Assembly (NCBI GenBank): GCA_964350605.1
Contig: CAYGKP010000132.1
Coordinates: 1-7,268 of the forward strand
From: CAYGKP01 sp964350605
Lineage (GTDB): Bacteria > Bacteroidota > Bacteroidia > Cytophagales > JAAEPT01
Length of the DNA stretch: 7,268 nucleotides
Reading direction: 5' to 3'
Shown: positions 1-6,120 of the stretch, piece after piece
How positions within the stretch are numbered: the first letter of the stretch is position 1
How the letters are laid out: every line of letters begins with the position of its first letter
Program-made: the position numbers and the translations under genes
Notes under the pieces: model-generated
The model's database searches: none
Seen by the model: only the letters and a program-made list of their open reading frames with translations
What the model was told of the DNA's origin: nothing

Positions 1-37
1 CTAAAGGGTACCGGGGGTTCGAATCCCCCTCTCTCCA
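1..37 (+). tRNA. tRNA-Ser, 3' part only (cut by window start)
   Basis: Only the 3' part of the gene is present. Bases 6-12 (GGGTACC) look like the 3' strand of a long class II variable arm, with TAAA as its loop. The T-stem is GGGGG 13-17 with CCCCC 25-29, around the loop TTCGAAT at 18-24. The acceptor 3' strand is TCTCTCC at 30-36, so the mature 5' end would read GGAGAGA, typical of bacterial tRNA-Ser. The next base is A37, followed by CGG, so CCA is not encoded. An A discriminator is unusual for Ser (normally G). A tRNA-Tyr or tRNA-Leu cannot be excluded because the anticodon lies outside the window. Confidence 0.75.
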
Positions 38-139
38 CGGAGAAAAAACTCGGGGTGACGAGTCGCCCCGAAAAAGCATCCTGGAACCTCGAATGCTTCT
101 ACGAAGCGGCGAAGTCTCAGGGAAAACGGTCGAAGACCA

Positions 140-213
140 CGGGGCGTAGCGTAGCCCGGTATCGCGCCTGCTTTGGGAGCAGGAGGCCGCAAGTTCGAAT
201 CTTGCCGCCCCGA
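140..213 (+). tRNA. tRNA-Pro(TGG)
   Basis: This is a complete cloverleaf. The acceptor stem is CGGGGCG 140-146 with CGCCCCG 206-212, and the discriminator is A213. The anticodon stem CCTGC/GCAGG encloses loop 172-178 with anticodon TGG at 174-176. The T-arm is GCAAG, TTCGAAT, CTTGC. The C at the first position of the acceptor is typical of bacterial tRNA-Pro. CCA is not encoded (CTT follows). It probably shares a transcript with the upstream tRNA-Ser, since no terminator separates them, and ends at the hairpin a few bases downstream. Confidence 0.96.
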
Positions 214-220
214 CTTAAGA

Positions 221-255
221 ACGCCTCACCAGAAATGGTGAGGCGTTTCTTTTTT
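221..255 (+). terminator. intrinsic terminator of the tRNA-Ser/tRNA-Pro unit
   Basis: A perfect 10-bp stem, ACGCCTCACC (221-230) with GGTGAGGCGT (237-246), has a 6-base loop AGAAAT. It is followed directly by a T-rich run at 247-255 (TTCTTTTTT). This is a textbook Rho-independent terminator starting 8 bases after the tRNA-Pro 3' end. Confidence 0.93.
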
Positions 256-280
256 GTAGGTTGGAGGTAAAGAAAAAGTA

Positions 281-820
281 ATGGCAAAGGTTGGGTTAGG
301 AACGGTCGTGTTTCGCGTAGCGGTGGTGGGCTTGATGGCGCTCAACATCTATTCGATTCATCGTTTTGTGTATTCGGTGGTGCCTTGGTGGTTGTTTTGG
401 GCGATAGCCGGCGTTATGGCGGCGGTGTTTTTGTTGGTGTTCGCGGTGTTCTCTGGCTCCGGGTCAAAATGGGGGAAGATGAAGGGGAAAGAGCGGTTGA
501 AAGGGCTAGCGCGGGCCTATGGTATGGCGTTGCTGATGTATCTGGTGTTCTTTTCGTTCGTACCGTTTTGGTTGAATTCGGAGACCGGAGGAGGAAGTGG
601 CGAGTTGATCACCGTGGAGGCGAGGAGTAGCGACGCGTTTGTCATCCACGAGGATACGGGAAATCCAGATGTGTGGAAGTGGATCGAGGTGGGAAGCGAC
701 AATGAGTTCGTCTACAAGGGCGAATCGTTTTCGAAGTTCACGGTGTACGAGGGCCGCCGGATCAGCTTTTTCTCGCGAACGGGTTGCTTTGGCTGGGAGT
801 ACATCTATGATATGAGGTAG
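281..820 (+). CDS. Unrecognised membrane protein, three predicted TM helices
   Basis: This encodes 179 aa with no family I recognise. Hydrophobic segments fall at about residues 8-32, 35-58 and 79-98. The last two are separated by a basic, probably cytoplasmic loop (KWGKMKGKERLKG, about 63-75). After a Gly-rich linker (103-107) there is a soluble domain of about 70 residues rich in aromatic and acidic positions (for example WKWIEVGSDNEF, 132-143), with a single Cys at 169. The ATG at 281 is preceded by GGAGG at 263-267, with a rather long spacer of 13 bases. The gene starts just after the tRNA terminator and ends 29 bases before tRNA-Arg, so it is probably monocistronic. Codons are G/T-rich, unlike the C-rich codons of the lipoprotein at the right end. 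No function is assigned. Confidence 0.8.
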   Translation: MAKVGLGTVVFRVAVVGLMALNIYSIHRFVYSVVPWWLFWAIAGVMAAVFLLVFAVFSGSGSKWGKMKGKERLKGLARAYGMALLMYLVFFSFVPFWLNSETGGGSGELITVEARSSDAFVIHEDTGNPDVWKWIEVGSDNEFVYKGESFSKFTVYEGRRISFFSRTGCFGWEYIYDMR

Positions 821-849
821 GCCAAAGGGGTTGTGTATCTTTGGGTCAC

Positions 850-923
850 GGCCCCATAGCTCAACTGGATAGAGCAGCTGCCTTCTAAGCAGCCGGTTTC
901 AGGTTCGAGCCCTGATGGGGTCG
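850..923 (+). tRNA. tRNA-Arg(TCT)
   Basis: This is a complete cloverleaf. The acceptor stem is GGCCCCA 850-856 with TGGGGTC 916-922, including one G-T wobble (851/921), and G923 is the discriminator. The D-stem is GCTC/GAGC. The anticodon stem GCTGC/GCAGC encloses loop 882-888 with anticodon TCT at 884-886. The T-arm is TCAGG, TTCGAGC, CCTGA. CCA is not encoded. No terminator hairpin with a T-tract follows before the recombinase gene, so transcription from this tRNA could run into the integrated element 43 bases downstream. Confidence 0.95.
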
Positions 924-966
924 CTTAATGAATGTATATATTGAAATTTAGCCATATTTTTATACA

Positions 967-980
967 TTGTGTACAAATCG
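967..980 (+). repeat. 14-bp direct repeat, left copy (putative attL of the Gabija element)
   Basis: The sequence TTGTGTACAAATCG here recurs exactly, in the same orientation, at 5906-5919, which is 4939 bp away. The two copies bracket the recombinase and the two Gabija genes with nothing else between. Bases on both sides of the two copies differ, which is what attachment-site duplications look like. It lies 43 bases beyond the tRNA-Arg 3' end and not inside the tRNA. Assignment as an attachment site is inference. Confidence 0.6.
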
Positions 981-989
981 TGTACACAA
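967..989. promoter_or_regulatory. Perfect inverted repeat at the left junction (candidate recombinase core site or operator)
   Basis: Arms TTGTGTACA (967-975) and TGTACACAA (981-989) are exact reverse complements around a 5-base centre AATCG. Paired 9-bp inverted arms around a short centre match the layout of tyrosine-recombinase core sites. The site overlaps the first possible recombinase start (GTG 969) and ends one base before the preferred start (GTG 990). An autoregulatory operator for the recombinase gene is therefore an alternative or additional reading. Confidence 0.55.
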
Positions 990-2348
990 GTGGCAACCGT
1001 CCAATTTCAGCTTGATACCCGTGGGAAAGGGGCGCGTCCCATTATCCTTCGTTTCACGCATCAGTACAAATCATTCAGAAACGCCAAAATCGTTGGTTTG
1101 CGTGTTCCTGCGTCTAATTGGGACTTTGATGCGAAAGGGTCACCTGAATCAATCATTGGGAAGGAACAATGGGCGGTCGAAGCAAGGGCACATTTGGCCG
1201 AGCTTCATTTCCGTTTGACGCACAAGATTCCGATTGCGTTACGCGCTGAGTTAGGTCGTGATCCAGCGATGGAGGAGATAAGAGAACGCATTCTTTCAGA
1301 AGAGAACCTACTAAACAGTGTAAAAGGCAGAAGAACTGCGCCAAAGATGCTAGGCCTTCGGGAGGAGTATTTAGATCATTGCGAGAAGCGCGATCATGCC
1401 CCTGCAACGATTCGCGCGAAGCAGACCTTTTTTCACCGCCTCTCTTCCTTCTTTGCGTACAAGAAGCTAGATCCATTCTTTGATGCGTTTAACCTACCGA
1501 TGTATTTTGACCTGATATGGTATCTACGGCACGAGTACGTATTGGCAAGTGATGGAAAGACAAAGGGACTGTCTGATAAATCAGTTGGAACCGTTGTCAA
1601 GGACCTTAAGGCGTACATGAATTGGGCCGCACTCGCGGGCTATTCGAAGAACCAGATTCACAATCACCCCGAATTCAAAAAGCCTGATGCGGATGCCGAT
1701 ACAACGGCTTTGAATCTTGATGAGATATGGGCCATCATCCGTCTGAAACTACCAGATCGCATACGTGATCGCAGCGCACTCGAAACGGCGCGTGATGTGA
1801 TGGTCGTCGGCATGATGACGGGCTTACGAATCAGTGATCTCTTAACGATGGAACGTCACCACGTCCATTTGGATCATGTGAATCCATCCAACTCGATGAT
1901 TCGCCTTCGTACGAAGAAGGGACTCAAGAAGATCGAAGCGCCCATCCATCCGGAAGCGTTTAAAGTGTTTGCCAAGTATGAGGACCAGCCCGAGTACGCC
2001 TTGCCGCGCCATGTTCCGGGCGGCGTTCATTTGACCGAACAGTTCTTCAACCGTCTTATTAAGGAAGTGGCCCGCCATGCAGGCATCGTTCACAACGAAG
2101 AGACACGCATTGTAATCAGTGGCGGAAAAATGGATCGCGTGAACGTTGTTCCGCGCTATACGCGCATCACTGCCCATTCACTTCGCCGGACGTTTGTGAC
2201 GCGCCTACATGCCGCTGGCGTGAGCGAGATCATCATACGCCGCCTATCGGGCCATAGCACGGGTTCCCGCGAAGCTCACCAAGCCTACGTCATGCCATCG
2301 TATAAGGAACAGTATGAGATTGTGGTGAGGGCGTTTGGGCTTAAGTGA
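990..2348 (+). CDS. Tyrosine recombinase / site-specific integrase
   Basis: This is probably the enzyme that integrates and excises the element. Numbering from the GTG at 990 gives 452 aa. There is an N-terminal arm-binding region (about 1-85, opening ATVQFQL as many Bacteroidota integrases do), then a helical core-binding SAM-like domain (about 120-225), then the catalytic domain (about 240-445). Visible active-site residues are R280 (TGLRISDL), a lysine at 309/310 (RTKKG), H396 and R399 (HSLRR), H422 (LSGHS) and the likely nucleophile Y433 (HQAYV; Y438 is an alternative). All are present, so the enzyme looks intact. The frame stays open back to GTG 969 inside the attachment repeat (459 aa). 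I prefer GTG 990 because the homology-like N-terminus starts there, but neither start has a clear ribosome binding site. The stop overlaps the convergent gajB end by 8 bases. Confidence 0.93.
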   Translation: MATVQFQLDTRGKGARPIILRFTHQYKSFRNAKIVGLRVPASNWDFDAKGSPESIIGKEQWAVEARAHLAELHFRLTHKIPIALRAELGRDPAMEEIRERILSEENLLNSVKGRRTAPKMLGLREEYLDHCEKRDHAPATIRAKQTFFHRLSSFFAYKKLDPFFDAFNLPMYFDLIWYLRHEYVLASDGKTKGLSDKSVGTVVKDLKAYMNWAALAGYSKNQIHNHPEFKKPDADADTTALNLDEIWAIIRLKLPDRIRDRSALETARDVMVVGMMTGLRISDLLTMERHHVHLDHVNPSNSMIRLRTKKGLKKIEAPIHPEAFKVFAKYEDQPEYALPRHVPGGVHLTEQFFNRLIKEVARHAGIVHNEETRIVISGGKMDRVNVVPRYTRITAHSLRRTFVTRLHAAGVSEIIIRRLSGHSTGSREAHQAYVMPSYKEQYEIVVRAFGLK

Positions 2349-4089
2349 TATCGACGAGACCACAACTATTAAAAGCGTTCTGGTAATCGTCTTTATACTT
2401 CTTTGGAACGGCAAGTACGAATAAATGCTTTGCGCGGGTCAATGCAACGTAAGCGATTCGCCCAACCTCATTGGTTGTTCCTAGAGTAAACCCCTCAAAA
2501 TGCGCTTTCTCTGAAGTTAAATAGAGTACAGATCCAATACTCTCTCCTTTAGCTTTGTGAACTGTACAAACCCTTATGCCCGCTTTAGGTGAACTATTGA
2601 CAAATTGTTTAAGAGGAATGTCAAGTAGGTTTGTCTTCTTAAGTGATTGGGACGGATTTTTGTCAGCAGTGATTTCAAAATTATTTTTTACTCGTTCAAG
2701 GAGTAAATCTAAATTCTTTATAAGAAGTGGTTGCCATTCTTCCTTCATATTTAGTTCTGAAGAAGGTAATCCATTCTCTTTATCTCGCACAAACTCCCAA
2801 ATAGTCTGTCGCAATTGAATCCAATAGGTATCATCATATCCCTCAAGTATTTTCTCCCAAGAGTTGTAACCTGTATTCATTAGTCCAAGTATTCCAAGGC
2901 TGCAGTTTCTAAATGACTCTGCTAGATTGATATTAATATCTCTCTGAATAGATGCCTTCAGAAAAAGTGTGACATTTGAGAGTGGCTTTTTCTTATTTGG
3001 AAAAGGCAGTGTGTGTCCATTGGCTTTTTCTACGTTACTGTTGCTTCTGCTAAGAATAGCAGAATCATTGAAGTCTAACTCAGCAGATTCAATTCTGCGC
3101 AGAAACGAGCTGATAGCTTGATTGGTGTCTGAGTACCAGTAGACGAATGCACCTTGTAGATCGTTTTTTTTCTCAATATTATGAAGGAGAGACTTGCCTG
3201 AAACTTTCATTGAAACATCAACAATTTCTTTTACTGATCGATAGTTTTTTGTGAGTTTCATTGAAAGTACATTTACACGGCTATTGTATGTATTTATGAA
3301 GTCACCTTTGGCACCGATAAATTCATAAATTGATTGATCAGAATCACCAAAAATAGAGATGACTGATCCGGAATCAATTAGTCGATTCAATAGACGCTCA
3401 TGAAGTGATCCAACATCCTGCGCCTCATCGACAATAATATGTGGGTATTTTCTTGTTATTATCTTGCTCAGATATGGCTCTTTACTTAGAATAATATTTG
3501 CCCAGAGATTCGCCCCTGAGTATGTGAAAAATCCTGATTTTCCGAGTGAAAATGTTATAGCTTTCCCATTTTCTTTAGGAATGGAATGTATGTTTCCAAT
3601 ATCGTCCTGATACTCAAAGATGAGTTCATTCTCTTCGTGTCTTATTCTGATCCTAGTTGGCGCAATTGGAAAGCTTCCATTTCCGTTCGTCTTTTTCTGA
3701 TGGAAGCAAAACTTTTTATTTTTCAGAAATGGATTTTCATTTGTCACTAGGTATGGTGTAACACCTTCCTTGCAATTCATGAACCTATTGCCATGTGGCC
3801 GAACTATGTGAGAAGATAAGAACCCATCGAAAGTGTCAATGTATATTCTATTGCTGTATGAGTGCTTGCTTGCCGTATCCAGCTCTTGAAGTGCTTGTCG
3901 GAACGTCTGTATAGCTACATTGGAGAATGACAGTAGGGCAACCTTTTCTCCTTGGTCGGACAACTGCGAGGCAATATTTCTTACTCTGTGTACCGCTGTT
4001 TTAGTTTTTCCACTTCCAGCACAAGCAGTCACGCACATGGGTACCAAGTCGGCATTAACTATTTCTAGTTGTTCAGGTGAGAGATCCAT
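2341..4089 (-). CDS. gajB: Gabija protein GajB, UvrD/Rep-like superfamily 1 helicase
   Basis: This encodes 582 aa. In characterised Gabija systems GajB is a helicase-like ATPase that senses DNA and cooperates with GajA to block phage. A full set of SF1A motifs is readable: Q7 (Q-motif), Walker A AGSGKTKT (24-31), motif Ia region LLSFSN (52-57), motif II DEAQD (221-225), motif III FGDSDQSIYEF (247-257), motif IV LTKNYRS (279-285), motif V VHKAKGES (510-517) and motif VI YVALTRAK (547-554). It is longer than the roughly 500 aa of the reference GajB. The motif I-II interval is long (about 190 residues), and the region between motifs IV and V is large. The ATG lies 2 nt after the gajA stop, with AGAGG (complement of 4095-4099) embedded in the last gajA codons, which implies translational coupling. 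Codons are AT-rich. Taken alone it could be any small UvrD-like helicase; the gajA partner gives the name. Confidence 0.92.
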   Translation of the reverse strand: MDLSPEQLEIVNADLVPMCVTACAGSGKTKTAVHRVRNIASQLSDQGEKVALLSFSNVAIQTFRQALQELDTASKHSYSNRIYIDTFDGFLSSHIVRPHGNRFMNCKEGVTPYLVTNENPFLKNKKFCFHQKKTNGNGSFPIAPTRIRIRHEENELIFEYQDDIGNIHSIPKENGKAITFSLGKSGFFTYSGANLWANIILSKEPYLSKIITRKYPHIIVDEAQDVGSLHERLLNRLIDSGSVISIFGDSDQSIYEFIGAKGDFINTYNSRVNVLSMKLTKNYRSVKEIVDVSMKVSGKSLLHNIEKKNDLQGAFVYWYSDTNQAISSFLRRIESAELDFNDSAILSRSNSNVEKANGHTLPFPNKKKPLSNVTLFLKASIQRDININLAESFRNCSLGILGLMNTGYNSWEKILEGYDDTYWIQLRQTIWEFVRDKENGLPSSELNMKEEWQPLLIKNLDLLLERVKNNFEITADKNPSQSLKKTNLLDIPLKQFVNSSPKAGIRVCTVHKAKGESIGSVLYLTSEKAHFEGFTLGTTNEVGRIAYVALTRAKHLFVLAVPKKYKDDYQNAFNSCGLVDIT

Positions 4090-4091
4090 GC

Positions 4092-5807
4092 CTACCTCTG
4101 ACTAACGTGATTGATAGCATCTTTAATGTAGTTGGGAACAGTAAATGGGCGATTATCAGACAGAGTGTCTAGTAATGTCTGAGCAAATCGACCTTTGCTT
4201 ACTTTCCCTTTTTTGAAGACGTATTCATGGAATTCTTTAGCTTTATCTTTGTTGGATATTTTCTTTTCAGCTATCTCTCGTGCTCTTCTTGCTCTAGTCT
4301 TGTGCCCCATTTCTATTAACACCTCAATAAGTGTATCCAAATTTCCATCTGGAAGTGCAAGTTCATATTCAAAAGTGATCTCAGAGAGGAACACCTTCAC
4401 ATGAGGGTCTTGAATCGCATTAAGTTTTTTGGCAGATTCAGACATCTCATTTATTGTTTCTCTGCCTTCATCATAGGTTGGATCATTATCTGAGATGATT
4501 GCGACTGGTATTTCAATCTTGTCTTTTCCGAATAGCGGAGTGAAACAGTCGAAATTTATTCCTTCCACGCTTATTACACTTATTGATCTTCTCATGCTCG
4601 GCTCAAGTTTAAGTATTTCTGCGAATTTTGGGATTAGAAACTTTTCTGATATTCCCTCTACGAATATAATTCGATCTGCAAAGAATAGTTCAGATCTTGT
4701 TACATCTAAATACCTTTCAACTTTCTTTTGAAGCTTCTCATTCCCCTTGTATACATATGATGGTTTGAAGGATTTTATTTTTTTGTTATCGAATAGACAT
4801 AGTGTTGAGTTTATTCCTGCAGAGCTAGAGAAATTGGGTGAGTGAGTAGTAACAAATATTTGCACATTCTCTGAACTTGTATTGGTGTTGAATGATTCAA
4901 GGTAGTTGAGTAAGACGTATTGTAATTGGGGGTGTAAATGGGCTTCTGGTTCTTCTACAATTAGTCCTCTATATGAGGAATCCTCTTCGGATGATAATTC
5001 TCCCAGAACTACGGCCATGTATATTAGATTATTGTATCCTAGCCCATTCTGATCGATATTTAGTCTGTTTGCCTCAATGAGAACCCTTGAAACAAACTTC
5101 TCAAAGCTTGTTACGCCAAGTCCGACTTTTAGATTCTGTGAGAGAGTATTACCTAGCATTGATTCGTGTTGCCCTCTGACCATTTCTTGTATCTCTTTTA
5201 TGGAGTCTTGTTTTGCTAGATCTTCGTCATACTGTTTTAGGAGTGCCTCTATCTTCGTGTTATCACGTTTTGTCGCTTGATTCAACATTATCCGTGCAAT
5301 TTGGCTTGCTCGGCTTGGTCGTAGCCCGTTGGACGCATCCCTCAAGGGGGGTAGATAGATGCACCTGAGGTTCTCTAGCATCTCCGTGTTTACAGGGACC
5401 TCATCTAGTTCCCCGCACCACCTTTTAACTTTTAGGCGACTGGTTGAGCCGCCTTTGAAGTGATGACAAGTAATATGGACCTCATAATCTCCATCTGGAG
5501 TGGGGCGCAAGGCTGGTATGAAGTTCGACTGCTCTTTTAAGGATAGACCCTTGAATGTGTAGGTTATCATTATATCGGCTTGAGTCTCCGGCTTTCCCTC
5601 TGTTGACCACCCAGTAACTCGTAAATCGTTTTCCGTGAAGGCTAAGGGATACTCATTAGGGCCAGACAATAGTGAGCGAAGCGCATCAACCACCGTGCTT
5701 TTACCGATGTTGTTCGCGCCCACGATCAGATTAAGCCCGTTTTGAAACTCAAGGCGTGTTTCTTCAAGTTTGCGTAGATCCTTGATTGTCATCTCTGAGA
5801 GATACAT
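4092..5807 (-). CDS. gajA: Gabija protein GajA, OLD-family ATPase-TOPRIM endonuclease
   Basis: This encodes 571 aa, close to the usual GajA length (about 580). In known systems GajA forms the core of the complex and nicks DNA, an activity held down by cellular nucleotides. The ABC-type ATPase part shows Walker A GANNIGKS (30-37), a signature-like stretch GLGYNNLIYMAVVLGEL (255-271), Walker B with D-loop LIVEEPEAHLHP (282-293), and the H-motif TTHSP (320-324). The C-terminal TOPRIM domain shows the acidic residue E384 in FVEGISEKFLIP (382-393), the DxD-type pair D440/D442 in ISDNDPT, and a late basic motif KGRFA (538-542). The ATG at 5807 gives the canonical opening (LSEMTIKDLRKLEE). AGAAGG lies only 2 bases before it, unusually close. 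Overcoming-lysogenization (OLD) nucleases of class 1 are the alternative; the adjoining UvrD helicase makes Gabija (class 2) much more likely. Confidence 0.93.
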   Translation of the reverse strand: MYLSEMTIKDLRKLEETRLEFQNGLNLIVGANNIGKSTVVDALRSLLSGPNEYPLAFTENDLRVTGWSTEGKPETQADIMITYTFKGLSLKEQSNFIPALRPTPDGDYEVHITCHHFKGGSTSRLKVKRWCGELDEVPVNTEMLENLRCIYLPPLRDASNGLRPSRASQIARIMLNQATKRDNTKIEALLKQYDEDLAKQDSIKEIQEMVRGQHESMLGNTLSQNLKVGLGVTSFEKFVSRVLIEANRLNIDQNGLGYNNLIYMAVVLGELSSEEDSSYRGLIVEEPEAHLHPQLQYVLLNYLESFNTNTSSENVQIFVTTHSPNFSSSAGINSTLCLFDNKKIKSFKPSYVYKGNEKLQKKVERYLDVTRSELFFADRIIFVEGISEKFLIPKFAEILKLEPSMRRSISVISVEGINFDCFTPLFGKDKIEIPVAIISDNDPTYDEGRETINEMSESAKKLNAIQDPHVKVFLSEITFEYELALPDGNLDTLIEVLIEMGHKTRARRAREIAEKKISNKDKAKEFHEYVFKKGKVSKGRFAQTLLDTLSDNRPFTVPNYIKDAINHVSQR

Positions 5808-5905
5808 GGCCTTCTAGTTGATTTTGGTCTCGGAGATAAGGTAGCAGTATTCTAATAATGATTTTAGATACAGATAAAAGTGTAGCTGTTGGTAGTGTGT
5901 ACTAT
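5808..5905 (-). promoter_or_regulatory. gajA upstream region inside the element
   Basis: This is the only non-coding DNA of any length inside the element, between the gajA start and the right repeat. It must hold the gajAB promoter unless transcription enters from outside. I see no convincing -35/-10 pair or Bacteroidota TTG/TAnnTTTG pair. The stretch is AT-rich on the gajA strand and contains the outer of two GTGTAC hexamers (5897-5902). Confidence 0.35.
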
Positions 5906-5919
5906 TTGTGTACAAATCG
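5906..5919 (+). repeat. 14-bp direct repeat, right copy (putative attR of the Gabija element)
   Basis: This is an exact copy of TTGTGTACAAATCG at 967-980. Here the bases after the repeat (AAAGAATCG, 5920-5928) do not complete the inverted repeat seen at the left end. That asymmetry fits a chromosomal half-site outside the element on this side. It lies 98 bases upstream of gajA. Confidence 0.6.
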
Positions 5920-6120
5920 AAAGAATCGTTTTCTATGGAATCAAATTAAAATACTGTTTGTGTGAATGGATGCCATATGAACGTTGGGTGAATCATAAAT
6001 AATGATTCCTATCATTTGGAATCCATTGAACCCCCCGAATCCTGGCGAGGTCGGTGTAAATCACTTTCGACCTGATAGAGGGTGTTGGTTAGTTAGAACC
6101 TGGAATGCTAACTTTCAAAA
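5920..6120. other. Non-coding DNA between the element and the lipoprotein gene, with small inverted repeats
   Basis: No open frame with coding character is visible. It contains a 7-bp inverted repeat GAATCAT (5990-5996) / ATGATTC (6002-6008) and an overlapping 6-bp one GATTCC (6004-6009) / GGAATC (6018-6023). It also holds an interrupted hairpin at 6048-6073 (AGGTCG-GTG with CAC-TTT-CGACCT). A pair resembling the Bacteroidota promoter, TTG at 6085-6087 and TAACTTTC at 6109-6116 with 21 bases between, sits so close to the ATG at 6121 that it would give an almost leaderless mRNA. It is recorded only as a possibility. Confidence 0.45.

Noticed and set aside
50..71. Hairpin TCGGGG/CCCCGA between tRNA-Ser and tRNA-Pro
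   Set aside because: The inner pairing is interrupted and the tail is A-rich, not T-rich. It may be a processing structure in the tRNA precursor, but nothing shows a separate feature.
1..192. Minus-strand frame of 63 aa containing GERGIRTPGTL
   Set aside because: This is the translation of the antisense of the tRNA-Ser 3' end, a familiar false protein call.
822..844. CCAAAG/CTTTGG inverted repeat after the membrane protein gene as a terminator
   Set aside because: It has only 6 bp, an 11-base loop and no T-run after it, and it would lie directly against tRNA-Arg.
941..966. TTGAAA (941-946) and TATACA (961-966) as a promoter for the recombinase
   Set aside because: The spacing is only 14 bases, too short for a normal promoter, and the region is simply AT-rich.
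4092..5807. Stand-alone OLD nuclease or a retron/PARIS-type ATPase
   Set aside because: The full ATPase plus TOPRIM architecture at normal GajA length, with a UvrD helicase 2 nt downstream, fits Gabija. No reverse transcriptase or AriB-like partner is present.
967..5919. Insertion sequence or transposon
   Set aside because: There are no terminal inverted repeats at the two ends and no transposase; a tyrosine recombinase with a shared direct repeat explains the arrangement better.
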